DNA of 64,000 nt from Nonomuraea thailandensis (GCF_024172165.1 NZ_JAMZEB010000002.1:10929001-10993000), one strand, 5' to 3'; shown: positions 49,866-58,604, counted from the stretch's first letter. Translations and numbers: made by a program. The notes: generated from the letters alone by a model not told the origin.

Positions 49866-50468
49866 TCACATTGTGTGAGGCTCCTCGTGCGGCCTGCCCT
49901 TCAGTTCGTGGAAGCCCGGGGTGCCCGCCACCAGCAGGGTCCCGTCCCACAGGCGGGCGGCCTGCTCGCCGGTGGGCACGCGGGAGACGACCGGCCCGAA
50001 GAACACCACGCGCTCGCCGTCCTCCCGCGTGACCGCGACGATCGGGGTGCCCACGTGGTCGCCGCCGATCAGGGCCATGCCCTCGGCGTGGGAGGCGCGT
50101 ACGACGTCGTCGTAGCCGGTGCCCAGGCCCGCCTCGGCCAGCTCGACCGGCAGCCCGGCGGCGCCCAGCGCGGTGCGCAGGTCGCCGATCCAGTCGCCCG
50201 TGCCGGTCGTCCACAGGGCTGTGTAGAACCGCTCCAGCGCCTGCTGGCCGTGGTCGCGCTGAACGGCCGCGCAGATGCGGACCGGGACCCAGAGGTAGCC
50301 CTCGGGATCGCCTTCAGGGTCGTCGTCGCGGCCCTCGTTCAGCACCGACAGGCTCATCACGTGCCAGCGCACCTCGACCGGGCGCACCGCGCGCACCTCC
50401 ATCAGCCAGCGCGCGGTCACCCACGTGTACGGGCAGGACGGGTCGAACCACAGGTCGGCCACAGTCAT
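49866..50468 (-). CDS. DsbA-fold mycothiol-dependent nitroreductase-like protein
   Basis: 200 aa from ATG 50468. DLWFDPSCPYTWVTARWLMEV (partly shown), VRWHVMSLSVLNEGRDD, then VGTPIV and FFGPVVSR match the Rv2466c/FrnE-like thioredoxin-fold proteins of actinobacteria. Active-site motif is C-P-Y-T, with one Cys, so a mono-thiol mechanism with mycothiol is inferred. Divergent from the first pectate lyase. Confidence 0.85.
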   Translation of the reverse strand: MTVADLWFDPSCPYTWVTARWLMEVRAVRPVEVRWHVMSLSVLNEGRDDDPEGDPEGYLWVPVRICAAVQRDHGQQALERFYTALWTTGTGDWIGDLRTALGAAGLPVELAEAGLGTGYDDVVRASHAEGMALIGGDHVGTPIVAVTREDGERVVFFGPVVSRVPTGEQAARLWDGTLLVAGTPGFHELKGRPHEEPHTM

Positions 50469-50487
50469 GATCGCCAGCCTACGCCCT

Positions 50488-50501
50488 ACAATCGCTTGCA
50501 A
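50488..50501. promoter_or_regulatory. Operator-like repeat 1 upstream of pectate lyase
   Basis: ACAATCGCTTGCAA, AATCGCTT centre of LacI type. Near-identical to 50556-50569. A third related half, CCAATCGGGTTGAC, lies between. Confidence 0.5.
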
Positions 50502-50543
50502 AATCCTCTACTCTTGCTGCAACAAAACTGCACACCAATCGGG

Positions 50544-50572
50544 TTGACGTGCCTAACAATCGGTTGCATAAA
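50544..50572 (+). promoter_or_regulatory. Pectate lyase promoter with embedded operator
   Basis: TTGACG (50544-50549), 17-bp spacer, CATAAA (50567-50572). The second operator-like repeat ACAATCGGTTGCAT (50556-50569) covers the spacer and the -10, so binding there would block RNA polymerase. Confidence 0.55.
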
Positions 50573-50668
50573 GATGTGAAGCTCGTCCCGTCAGGCAGCG
50601 CGATACGGCGCTCTCCTCGTTCCCCCCGACGCGCCCGGTCGCCGCCCCTCACCCCCGGAGGCTCCACG

Positions 50669-52252
50669 GTGCGCAGCAACACTCCGCTCCACCTGGCCTG
50701 CGCCGCACTCGGCGCGGCCATCGTCGCGGCACTCCTGATCATCCCGAGCGCGTCCGCCGCGACCCTGTTCAGCGACGACTTCCAGGACGGCGACGCGACC
50801 GGCTGGGCCCGGTCCGGCGGGAGCTGGTCGGTGGTCACCGACGGCTCCCCGGCCTACCGCCAGTCGGGCACCAGCGCCGACGCCCGCGCCCTGGCCGGCG
50901 GCGGCAGCGGCTGGGGCGATCAGGCGGTGCAGGCCCGCGTCAAGCCGATCGCGTACAACGGCTCAGGACGGTACGTCGCGGTGCTGGCCAGAGCGCAGAG
51001 CAGCAGCAACTACTACTTCCTCGGCCTGAGCAACACGGGCGCCGCCGTCCTCGGCAAGCGGACCGGCGGCGCCCCCATCACGCTCGCCACCGGCGCGGCC
51101 GGCGTCACCACCGGGGCGTGGCACACGGTGAGGCTGGAGGCGTTCGGCACCACGTTGCGCGGCTTCGTGAACAACGTGCAGGTCGTTTCCACCACGGACA
51201 CCTCGTTCGGCTCCGGGAGGGCCGGGCTGGCGGGCTACTACGCGAGCGCCACCTTCGACGACGTGCTCGTCACGGACCTCGGCGGCCCCACCGACCCGCC
51301 CACCACGCCCACCATCCCGCCGGGGAGCTGCCGGACCTCCGGCTCGCCCACCGGCTTCGCCTCGGTGAACGCGTGGGGGCAGAACGGGACCACCGGCGGC
51401 GCGGGCGGACCGACCGTCGCGGTGGACACGGCGGCCGAGCTCCTCGCCGCGATCGGCCAGCAGAGCCCGCTGACCGTGTGCGTCATGGGCACGATCACCG
51501 TCCCGGCGGGCATGCACGACGTGGCCTCCGACAAGACCATCCTCGGGGTCGGTGCGACGTCCGGCATCACCGGGGGCGGGCTCAACATCGGCCTGCCCGC
51601 GAGCGACGCGGTGACCTCGCCGCCCGCCGACGCCGTGCACAACGTGATCATCCGCAACCTGTCGTTCCGCGGGGCCACCGACGACTCGATCAACGTGCAG
51701 ATGTTCAGCCATCACGTCTGGATCGACCACAACGACCTGGCCGACGGGTACGACGGGCTGATCGACATCAAGCGGGGGTCGTCGTACGTGACCGTCTCCT
51801 GGAACCACACGCACGACCACACCAAGAACATGCTGCTCGGGCACGACGACGGGAACGCCGCTCAGGACGTCGGACGGCTGAAGGTCACCTACCACAACAA
51901 CTGGTTCGACGGGACGCCGCAGCGGAACCCGCGGGTGCGGTTCGGCGAGCCCGTGCACGTGTACAACAACTACTACTTCTACAACACCGACACCGGGGTG
52001 GCCTGCCAGGCCGATGCCGGGTGCCTGGTCGAGGGGAACTACTTCGAGCGGGTCGAGGAGCCCGTGACGAACTCCTACGCGGGGCCCGGTGGGAGGTGCG
52101 TCGCGCGGAACAACGTGTTCGTGAACGAGTCAGGCGCTCCTGACTGCAGCGGCACCGTCCAGGAGGCGTCCGCGTACTACTCGTACACGGTGGCCGACCC
52201 GAACTCGGTGAAGGCGACGGTCATGGCCGGCGCCGGCGTCGGCAAGATCTAA
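50669..52252 (+). CDS. Secreted pectate lyase (PL1) with N-terminal carbohydrate-binding-like domain
   Basis: 527 aa from GTG 50669 (GGAGG, 8 bp spacing); the 120 nt in frame upstream lie in the promoter region. Signal peptide about 1-34. Residues about 35-205 form a LamG/concanavalin-like sandwich (SDDFQDGDATGWARSGGSW). The PL1 parallel beta-helix (about 225-527) has GGGLNIG, VIIRNLSF, HHVWIDHND and RNPRVRFG, with the calcium-binding Asp and catalytic Arg of the family. It cleaves polygalacturonate by beta-elimination outside the cell. It is the upstream member of a duplicated pair. Confidence 0.92.
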   Translation: MRSNTPLHLACAALGAAIVAALLIIPSASAATLFSDDFQDGDATGWARSGGSWSVVTDGSPAYRQSGTSADARALAGGGSGWGDQAVQARVKPIAYNGSGRYVAVLARAQSSSNYYFLGLSNTGAAVLGKRTGGAPITLATGAAGVTTGAWHTVRLEAFGTTLRGFVNNVQVVSTTDTSFGSGRAGLAGYYASATFDDVLVTDLGGPTDPPTTPTIPPGSCRTSGSPTGFASVNAWGQNGTTGGAGGPTVAVDTAAELLAAIGQQSPLTVCVMGTITVPAGMHDVASDKTILGVGATSGITGGGLNIGLPASDAVTSPPADAVHNVIIRNLSFRGATDDSINVQMFSHHVWIDHNDLADGYDGLIDIKRGSSYVTVSWNHTHDHTKNMLLGHDDGNAAQDVGRLKVTYHNNWFDGTPQRNPRVRFGEPVHVYNNYYFYNTDTGVACQADAGCLVEGNYFERVEEPVTNSYAGPGGRCVARNNVFVNESGAPDCSGTVQEASAYYSYTVADPNSVKATVMAGAGVGKI

Positions 52253-52265
52253 ACGAGGCTTCGGG

Positions 52266-52400
52266 GCTCAAAGCTCGGGCCTCCGCTTGGCAGCGCTTCG
52301 CGCATTCAGGCTCCGGGCTGCGCCCGGTGGGGGAGCCGAGCTCCCCCACACCCCCTAGCCGGGGGCCTCCCGGCCCCCGGACCCCCGGCCTTGGCCGAGT
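52266..52400. repeat. Downstream repeat A of the pectate lyase cluster
   Basis: About 135 bp, begins GCTCAAAGCT and ends GGCCGAG. A second, shorter version lies at 53618-53737 after the other lyase. It includes two strong hairpins, at 52329-52347 (8-bp arms GGGGGAGC/GCTCCCCC) and 52359-52380 (9-bp arms CCGGGGGCC/GGCCCCCGG). Confidence 0.8.
52359..52380 (+). terminator. Hairpin terminator after pectate lyase 1
   Basis: 9-bp arms CCGGGGGCC/GGCCCCCGG, 4-nt loop TCCC, same hairpin as at 53697-53718. Confidence 0.65.
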
Positions 52401-52420
52401 TCGGCGGTTTCTTGTCTATC

Positions 52421-52520
52421 CGGCAGCACCATCCAAGGACCCTCCGCGTACACAGGCGAACCCGAACTCGGTGAAGGCGACAGCGGCGCCGGTGCGGTGT
52501 CGGAGCCGGCGTCGGCAATC
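52421..52520 (+). pseudogene. Decayed 3' fragment of a pectate lyase gene
   Basis: The bases 52460-52481 are identical to 52197-52218 in the end of the first lyase. The flanks also match with substitutions and small gaps: CGGCAGCACC at 52421 against the CGGCACCGTCC before the first lyase's final codons, TCCGCGTACAC, and GCCGGCGTCGGCAA near 52512 against its terminal GCCGGCGTCGGCAA. The remnant covers the last about 30 codons and lies out of frame. Confidence 0.7.
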
Positions 52521-52537
52521 TTCAAGGAGTTCTCACC

Positions 52538-53578
52538 ATGACTGTCCGCTTTGCGTTACGGCGCTTGGCCATCACGGTGGCCCTGCTCATCACAGCCCCC
52601 CTGATCTGCCTACCTCCCTCGACCGCAGCCACCATCGCTGCCTCCTCGGTAGCGGACGCCGGCCCCATCGGATTCGCCGCCGTCAACGCCCTCGGCCAGA
52701 ACGGCACGACGGGCGGCGCCGGCGGCCCCACGGTCACGGTCACCACCACCGCCCAGTTCCTCGACCACATCGCCCGCCCCGGCCCGTACGTCATCCAGGT
52801 CAGCGGCACCATCACCCTGCCCACAGGCTCGTCCGACGGCATGCACAACGTCACCTCCGACAAGACCATCATCGGCCTCGGCAGCACGGCGCGCCTGGTG
52901 GGCGGCGGCCTCAACATCGGCCTCCCGGTGGACGACGACGTCACCTCACCACCCGCGAACGCCGTCCACAACGTCATCATCCGCAACCTGTCCCTGTCGG
53001 GCGCGACCGACGACCTGATCAACGTGCAGATGTTCAGCCACCACGTCTGGATCGACCACAACGACCTGTCCAACGGCGACGACGGCGCGGTCGACATCAA
53101 GCGCGGCTCCGACTACGTGACCGTCTCCTGGAACAGGTTCCACGACCACGACAAGACCCTGCTCCTGGGCCACGACGACGACAACGGCGCCCAGGACATC
53201 GGCCGCCTGCGCGTCACCTACCACCACAACTACTTCGACGCCTCCGACCAGCGCCATCCTCGCGTGCGCTTCTCGGAGCTGACCCACGTCTACAACAACT
53301 ACTACCGGGACAACAGCTACGGCGTGGCCTCCACCAACGACTCCAAGATCCTGATGGAGGGCAACTACTTCTTCAGCGTCAACAACCCGGGCCGCGTGGA
53401 CTTCAGTGGAGACCTGGGCCGCATCGTCCAGCGCGACAACATCCTCGTGGACTGCAACCACGCGATCGAGGTGCGCGGCTCCGTGCCCGAACCCCGCACC
53501 ATCTACCCGTACACCGCCGACCCTGCCTCCAGCGTCCCGACCGTCGTGCCGGCGGGCGCCGGTGTCGGCAAGATCTGA
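52538..53578 (+). CDS. Secreted pectate lyase (PL1), single-domain
   Basis: 346 aa. Signal peptide about 1-30 (ending STAA-TI). PL1 beta-helix directly follows, with GGGLNIG, VIIRNLSL, HHVWIDHND, SWNRFHDHDKTLLLGHDDDN (partly shown) and HPRVRFSE. It is a paralogue of the first lyase without its N-terminal binding domain. Extracellular cleavage of pectate is expected. Good AAGGAG Shine-Dalgarno. The preceding 285-bp gap contains repeat A and the decayed lyase fragment. Confidence 0.92.
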   Translation: MTVRFALRRLAITVALLITAPLICLPPSTAATIAASSVADAGPIGFAAVNALGQNGTTGGAGGPTVTVTTTAQFLDHIARPGPYVIQVSGTITLPTGSSDGMHNVTSDKTIIGLGSTARLVGGGLNIGLPVDDDVTSPPANAVHNVIIRNLSLSGATDDLINVQMFSHHVWIDHNDLSNGDDGAVDIKRGSDYVTVSWNRFHDHDKTLLLGHDDDNGAQDIGRLRVTYHHNYFDASDQRHPRVRFSELTHVYNNYYRDNSYGVASTNDSKILMEGNYFFSVNNPGRVDFSGDLGRIVQRDNILVDCNHAIEVRGSVPEPRTIYPYTADPASSVPTVVPAGAGVGKI

Positions 53579-53617
53579 AGGCGCGGGCTTGCGCCTTCGG
53601 CTCCGGGCAGCACCCCA

Positions 53618-53737
53618 GCTCAAAGCTTGGACCTCCGCATGGGGCGCTTCGCGCCTTGAGCTCCGGGCTGCGCCCTGTCGGGGAGCCGCCCCCTTGCCGG
53701 GGGCCTCCCGGCCCCCGGACCCCCGGCCTGGGCCGAG
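53618..53737. repeat. Downstream repeat B of the pectate lyase cluster
   Basis: About 120 bp, homologous to 52266-52400 with small deletions, notably loss of the GGGGGAGC hairpin's right arm. The CCGGGGGCC hairpin (53697-53718) is kept exactly. Confidence 0.8.
53697..53718 (+). terminator. Hairpin terminator after pectate lyase 2
   Basis: 9-bp arms CCGGGGGCC/GGCCCCCGG with loop TCCC, followed by a CCCCCGG repeat. Confidence 0.65.
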
Positions 53738-53796
53738 CCCGCTCTTCCTCGGGCTCGATGAGCTCGATTGTCGGTGGCACCTGCGAGCATCACGCA

Positions 53797-54393
53797 ATGA
53801 TCTTCGACAAGAACCACGCCGAGCTCGCCGAGACAGGCGGCTGCATCACCTACGTTCGAGGCCTGACGCCAGAGGAAGTAGCGATCCGGCTCGGTGGTCG
53901 TCTTGAGGACTTCAAACCGACGACTTTCAACGGGTTGTGCGGCAGCAGCTCGTCCGGGGCGCTCGTCGGCATCACAGTCGTCGGTGACTGGGTGATGATC
54001 GTTGAGATGGCGGGCACCGTGCTCGGCATCACTACAGACATCGTCACGCGGTTGTCCGCGGGCACCCGCCTCGTCTCCCACTATTGCCTCGACATCAAGG
54101 CCCTCGACTACTTCTACTGGCTTGAGGATGGAGAGCTCCGGTTCTGCTTCATCGCGCAGGAGGGCTACATGGAGCCGGTGCCGGCCGAGCTTGTGGAGAT
54201 CATGAAGGAGATCGACGCTCGCTACCCACCGCTCGTCGATCTCCACAGGGGTCCGATGTTCCTCCTGGCCGAGCACCTCACCGGGATCAAACTGACACCG
54301 CAGTTGCTGGAGGAAGCCACGTATTCGTGCGGGGTCGTACCCGAACCCGAGTGGGACATCATGGATGGGGATAGGGCGCATCCAACCTACTGA
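53797..54393 (+). CDS. DUF6461-family protein
   Basis: 198 aa from ATG 53797; ATG 53758 (13 codons earlier) is an alternative and neither has a strong Shine-Dalgarno. The order ITYVRGLTPEEVAIRLGG, then VVGDWVMIVEMAG and LSAGTRLVSHY fits DUF6461, cytoplasmic proteins of unknown function in actinomycetes. Codon choice is visibly less GC-biased than in neighbouring genes, as in the helicase gene downstream. Confidence 0.65.
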   Translation: MIFDKNHAELAETGGCITYVRGLTPEEVAIRLGGRLEDFKPTTFNGLCGSSSSGALVGITVVGDWVMIVEMAGTVLGITTDIVTRLSAGTRLVSHYCLDIKALDYFYWLEDGELRFCFIAQEGYMEPVPAELVEIMKEIDARYPPLVDLHRGPMFLLAEHLTGIKLTPQLLEEATYSCGVVPEPEWDIMDGDRAHPTY

Positions 54394-54433
54394 CATCCCA
54401 GTCTAGGGAAATGCAGACAGATGGTTGCGGAAC

Positions 54434-54673
54434 TCAGAGAAGCTCAGCTCGCACATCGTTCCAGTAATAGCCGCAATTGTCAGGAGGAAGGCCTTCAAAG
54501 GTGCGCAGTGGGTCGGCCTCCAGATCGCACAGCTGTTGATCCTGGGCGAGTGCGTGGTACGCCACGGCCTTGCTTGTCGCGCTGGCCATATCGGGCGCCT
54601 CCACAACCCATGTGTAAGGCTCCTCGCCGTCGAACCGTTCAGTGCCGGCGACAGTCACGGTGAAGGTCTTCAC
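54434..54673 (-). CDS. Small hypothetical protein
   Basis: 79 aa from GTG 54673. A compact alpha/beta sequence: MKTFTVTVAGTERF, then PYTWVVEAPDMASATSKAV and YYWNDV at the end. No recognised family. It is convergent with DUF6461. The 206 bp between it and the helicase stop contain no convincing gene. Confidence 0.45.
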   Translation of the reverse strand: MKTFTVTVAGTERFDGEEPYTWVVEAPDMASATSKAVAYHALAQDQQLCDLEADPLRTFEGLPPDNCGYYWNDVRAELL

Positions 54674-54879
54674 GTGCTCTACCCCTTGCTGGTGGCGATC
54701 TATACCCGCGCGACGGTTGCCGTATAGGCGGACATCCAGTGACTCTTCACGATGTGTTCGACTTCCGTCGCCAGCGGGCTGGACAACAAAAGGCCATCCG
54801 CCGTAGGGCTTCTACAGAATGGCACATGTGCTGCCGAGTGGGCATTCGGATCGGCTGCTCTGGGAGGTACGAATGCCCC

Positions 54880-57800
54880 CTATCCGGCAATGGCCGCGCG
54901 GCGGAACAAGTCTGCGGGCATTTCCTCGTCGAGTCGCCACGTAATACCCATCGGCCGTTCACCGCGGTGCTCCACGTAGCTCACCTCGCCGTGGAAGACG
55001 AAGGCCTCCGGGTGACCGAGCTCGTTCTCCTTCCGCTGGCGGGTGAACAGCAGCACGTGGCTGCCCTCGGTCGCGTGGTTCTGGTAGCGGCGACCAGTAA
55101 CCGAAGCGGCGCTGGTCCGATTCTGGGATTCCCAGTGGAACAGACGCGAGGTGAGGGCGTAATCGCGGTACATCGTCTGCGGTGAGAATTCCTTCTCGTT
55201 CTTCTGCAAGGTGACGAAGAGCGCGTCGCACTGGGCGCCCGGGCTCCAGGCAACGCCTTCGCGCATGGTGGAGGGCACCAGACCACCTACCGAAGCCCAG
55301 CCGATCGCGGCGAGCACCTCGTCGGTGGAGTAGCGAGCATTGATGGCCAGCGGCACGCCGTCGAGCTCCATCGGCTTGGCCACATATCGTGGCCTGTCGA
55401 TGCCGAAGGAGAGCACCTGCTTGATTTCATCGCACAGCGCAGCCTCGCCGCGCAGTTGGTCCAGTGCCTCGTCGTAGGAGGCGAATCCGCCGCCATCACG
55501 CCAGAACGAGAAGAACAGCATCCGCGCGAAGGCCTGATCAGCTGGGGACAGTGACGCGTAGCGGGGGCCGTCTGGCTGCAGTAGTCGTACGTAGGCCTCA
55601 CCGCGGGTTCGATCGTCCACGTGCAGCAACGCGCGGACGCGCCGTCCCAGTGCCTCTTCCAGAGGCGAGACTTGCTCGGACAGCAGTCCGGTACGGCGCA
55701 GCAGCGAGGTCCAATAGCGCCGATTGCGGTACAGATCGCTGATGTCGCGTCCGCTCTCCTCCAGGTATCTGATGAGCGACAGCTCCGCGAGCGAGCGGAT
55801 TTCCTGCGACAGCGTGTTCACCGTCGCCCCGAGTTGGACCTTGAGATCGGCCAGCAGCCGCTCTTTGGTCACCCGATCGAGCACGATCTGACTCCCCGAC
55901 GGCAGCAGCGGGAAGTCATCCTTGACCTGCTTGTCCAGCCGCCCTCTGGAGAACCCGGTCAGTGCCTGGAACCGGTTGGCAAACCGGTACTCCTTACGGT
56001 GCTGCCCGACGAAGTCGAGCACGGTCAGCACGTCCTTCTCCGGCGTACGACGGAGCCCGCGGCCGAGCTGCTGCAGGAAGATCGTGGCGCTTTCGGTGGG
56101 TCGCAGCATGAGCAGCGTGTCGACGTCGGGCACATCCAGGCCCTCGTTGAACAGGTCCACCGCGAACAGGAACCTGATCTCCCCTTCGGCGAGCGCCCGG
56201 AGTGCTGCCTTGCGAGTGCCGTCCTCTGTCGATCCATCCACTGCCAGCGACGGCATCCTATTCTTGGTGAAGAACTCGGCCATGTAGTGCGCATGCCGCA
56301 CCGAGACACAGAAGCCCAGCCCGCGCACTGTCTCCAGGTTGCTCACCTTGTCGCGCACCGCGTTGAAGACCAGGCGGGCACGGGCGTCGTCACCGGTGAA
56401 GACGTTGTCGAGAGCGGAGACGTCGTAGGCGCCGCGCGTCCACTTCACCTCGGACAGGTCGGTTCCGTCATTGATCCCGAAGTAGTGGAACGGGCACAGC
56501 AGATCGGCATCCAGCGCATCCCACAGCCGCAGCTCGGAGGCGATTCGCCGGTCGAAGAACTCATCCTGTACCCACGTGCCATCGGATCGCTCCGGCGTCG
56601 CGGTCAGGCCAAGCAGCTCCTTCGGCTTGAGATGGTTGATGATCTGTCGATAGGTCGGCGCAGCGGCGTGGTGGAACTCGTCGATCACCACGACATCGAA
56701 GTGCTCGGGGTCGAACTCGAGGATCCGGCGGGTGAGCGACTGCACGCTGGCGAACACATGTCGCCAGTGCCGCGACTTCTCCTCTCCTACGTGCAGCTCG
56801 CCGAAGTCCGGGACGGCCAGCACCTGCCGATACGTACGCATCGCCTGAGCCAGGATCTCCCGCCGATGCGCCACGAACAGCATCGACGGCTGCCGGCCCA
56901 GCCGCTGCTGCAGATTGCGGTAGTCGAACGCGGCCACCACGGTCTTGCCCGTGCCGGTCGCGGCAACCAGCAGGTTGTGGTGCCGGTCATGGATGGTGCG
57001 CTCCCGGTCGAGGTCGGCCAGCATCTCGCGCTGGTGGTCGAAGGGGTGCGGTACCAACTCGGGGATGTCGAACAACTGCTTGCCCGCGTGAGAGCGAGCC
57101 AGCGCCTCATCCAGGCGATCGGCATCGGTCGCCGGGTCATATGGCTCGAACTGGGACCGGTTCCAGTAGGAGTCGAAGGTTGCCTCGAACTTGTCCAGCA
57201 ACCGCGCCGTGGTCACCGACGACAATCGAACGTTCCATTCCAGCCCGTCCAGGAGAGCCGCGCGGGAAAGGTTGGAGCTGCCGACATAGGCAGTGTCGAA
57301 GCCGGTTTGGCGGCGCAGCAGCCATGCCTTGGCGTGCAGCCGGGTCGAGTTACGCTCGTAACTGATCCTCACTTCGGCGCCGAAATCGTTGACCAGCCGG
57401 TCCAGCGCCCGCCGTTCTGTCGCCCCCATGTAGGTGGTCGTGATCACCCGCAGCGGCACGTTCCGACGCCGCAGTTCGGCCAGCGGCTTCTCCAGGATGC
57501 GTAGCCCCGACCACTTCACGAAAGCACACAGCAGATCCACCCGGTCGGCACTCGCGAGCTCGGCCGCAAGCTCGTGCGCCAGGTTCGGGTCCTCGCGAGC
57601 GTTGGTGAGCAGGGCCGCTTCCGAAAGCGACGTCAGGGGCCGACGCGGGGTGGCCGCTCCCGGAGCGTCTCCCACGATCGACAGGAGCTGCTGCGGCCCC
57701 TCCGCGACGGTCTCCGGTTCAGTGAGCTCCGCCAGCAGCCGATTAGCCAGCGCTACTTGCCGGTCAGGGTGCCCCTTGAGCCCAGCGAAAGCCCGAGCCG

Positions 57801-57960
57801 CTGTTTCGCCGATGAAGCGGCCCAGCAGATGGGCGACCTCTTCTTCGTCGATCTTCGACACCTCGATCAGGTGGCCGGCTTGCCGCCAGGCGCTGATCTC
57901 CGCATCCAGCGTGCCGGTGATCAGGGAGTCGTAGAGACCCAGGATCGGAGCGTCGGTCAT
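54880..57960 (-). CDS. PLD-nuclease-like / SF2 helicase / DUF3427 fusion
   Basis: 1026 aa. The N-terminal part (about 1-290) includes an HKD-like phospholipase D motif (STRLHAKAWLL, then VGSSNLSRAALL). The DEAD/DEAH-box SF2 helicase (about 315-680) has ATGTGKT, VVVIDEFHHA, LLGLTATPE and LQQLGRGLRR. DUF3427 follows at the C-terminus. Such fusions may combine DNA unwinding with nuclease or phosphodiester activity. The HxK and the N/S of the PLD motif are present once only, so a dimer would be needed for a full active site. Reduced GC relative to neighbours suggests transfer. Defence or repair role is inference. Confidence 0.85.
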   Translation of the reverse strand: MTDAPILGLYDSLITGTLDAEISAWRQAGHLIEVSKIDEEEVAHLLGRFIGETAARAFAGLKGHPDRQVALANRLLAELTEPETVAEGPQQLLSIVGDAPGAATPRRPLTSLSEAALLTNAREDPNLAHELAAELASADRVDLLCAFVKWSGLRILEKPLAELRRRNVPLRVITTTYMGATERRALDRLVNDFGAEVRISYERNSTRLHAKAWLLRRQTGFDTAYVGSSNLSRAALLDGLEWNVRLSSVTTARLLDKFEATFDSYWNRSQFEPYDPATDADRLDEALARSHAGKQLFDIPELVPHPFDHQREMLADLDRERTIHDRHHNLLVAATGTGKTVVAAFDYRNLQQRLGRQPSMLFVAHRREILAQAMRTYRQVLAVPDFGELHVGEEKSRHWRHVFASVQSLTRRILEFDPEHFDVVVIDEFHHAAAPTYRQIINHLKPKELLGLTATPERSDGTWVQDEFFDRRIASELRLWDALDADLLCPFHYFGINDGTDLSEVKWTRGAYDVSALDNVFTGDDARARLVFNAVRDKVSNLETVRGLGFCVSVRHAHYMAEFFTKNRMPSLAVDGSTEDGTRKAALRALAEGEIRFLFAVDLFNEGLDVPDVDTLLMLRPTESATIFLQQLGRGLRRTPEKDVLTVLDFVGQHRKEYRFANRFQALTGFSRGRLDKQVKDDFPLLPSGSQIVLDRVTKERLLADLKVQLGATVNTLSQEIRSLAELSLIRYLEESGRDISDLYRNRRYWTSLLRRTGLLSEQVSPLEEALGRRVRALLHVDDRTRGEAYVRLLQPDGPRYASLSPADQAFARMLFFSFWRDGGGFASYDEALDQLRGEAALCDEIKQVLSFGIDRPRYVAKPMELDGVPLAINARYSTDEVLAAIGWASVGGLVPSTMREGVAWSPGAQCDALFVTLQKNEKEFSPQTMYRDYALTSRLFHWESQNRTSAASVTGRRYQNHATEGSHVLLFTRQRKENELGHPEAFVFHGEVSYVEHRGERPMGITWRLDEEMPADLFRRAAIAG

Positions 57961-58103
57961 ATCACGCCCTCAGAAAGACATAGGAAGATCACATATCTAG
58001 CTGATGGTGTCCAGGATGACAAGGGACGACTCAGCAGAAGCGGCGGGATCGGGCACAGCTCGGCATCGCAGGGCATTGTGCGGACATGGCTGTGCGGGTC
58101 GGC

Positions 58104-58541
58104 TCACGAACGAATGATGGCCTGTTCGAGCAGGTCCTGAAGAGTGCGCTGCTGCTGGGTGCTGAGGCCGGCCAGCGGTGAGTCCTGGACGAGGAGTTCG
58201 AGCAGCCGCTCACGCTGGGCGTCGCCCTCCGGGGTGAGGACGAGTTGCTTGGCGCGACGGTCGGTGGGGTGCGCGCGGCGCTCGAGCAGGCCCTGCTTCT
58301 CCAGCTTGTCGACGATGAAGGTGGCGTTGGAGGGCTCGCAGCTCATGCGTTCGGCAAGCTCCCGCATGGTCATGGGCCCGGTCATCTCCCGCAGCGCGGT
58401 CGCCTGGGCCGCGGTGAGGCCCAAGGTGGCGGCGCGTTCGCGTACGTGAACGGCGATCTGCTGGGCCAGCCCGTTCACCAGGCCGCACAGCTCCCGCTCG
58501 GCGACGGCCTGCGGTTCTGGGGAGGTGGTCATGTGCTCCAT
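58104..58541 (-). CDS. MarR-family regulator
   Basis: 145 aa from ATG 58541 (ATG 58532 is an alternative with GGAG). Winged HTH MTMRELAERMSCEPSNATFIVDKL and wing with RRAHPTDRRAKQLVLT (partly shown). Divergent from the metallo-beta-lactamase-fold gene with two TCAAGnTTGA operators between. Confidence 0.9.
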   Translation of the reverse strand: MEHMTTSPEPQAVAERELCGLVNGLAQQIAVHVRERAATLGLTAAQATALREMTGPMTMRELAERMSCEPSNATFIVDKLEKQGLLERRAHPTDRRAKQLVLTPEGDAQRERLLELLVQDSPLAGLSTQQQRTLQDLLEQAIIRS

Positions 58542-58569
58542 GCTAGCAAGTCCATCAAGTCAGTATATT

Positions 58570-58604
58570 TCAAGTTTGACTGGTTCAAGCTTGATGTTTA
58601 TGGT
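58570..58604 (+). promoter_or_regulatory. MarR-controlled promoter of the MBL-fold gene
   Basis: TTGACT (58576-58581), 17-bp spacer, TATGGT (58599-58604). Operators TCAAGTTTGA (58570-58579) over the -35 and TCAAGCTTGA (58585-58594, perfect palindrome) in the spacer, 15 bp centre to centre. A further half, ATCAAG, lies at 58554-58559. Confidence 0.65.

Noticed and set aside
52327..53796. Extension of the DUF6461 frame back through the second pectate lyase
   Set aside because: The frame is open by GC bias; the stretch before 53758 reads the lyase gene out of frame and is His/Arg/Pro-rich.
54674..54879. Short frames in the gap next to the helicase
   Set aside because: No Shine-Dalgarno, no family resemblance, opposing frames of equal quality; treated as non-coding.
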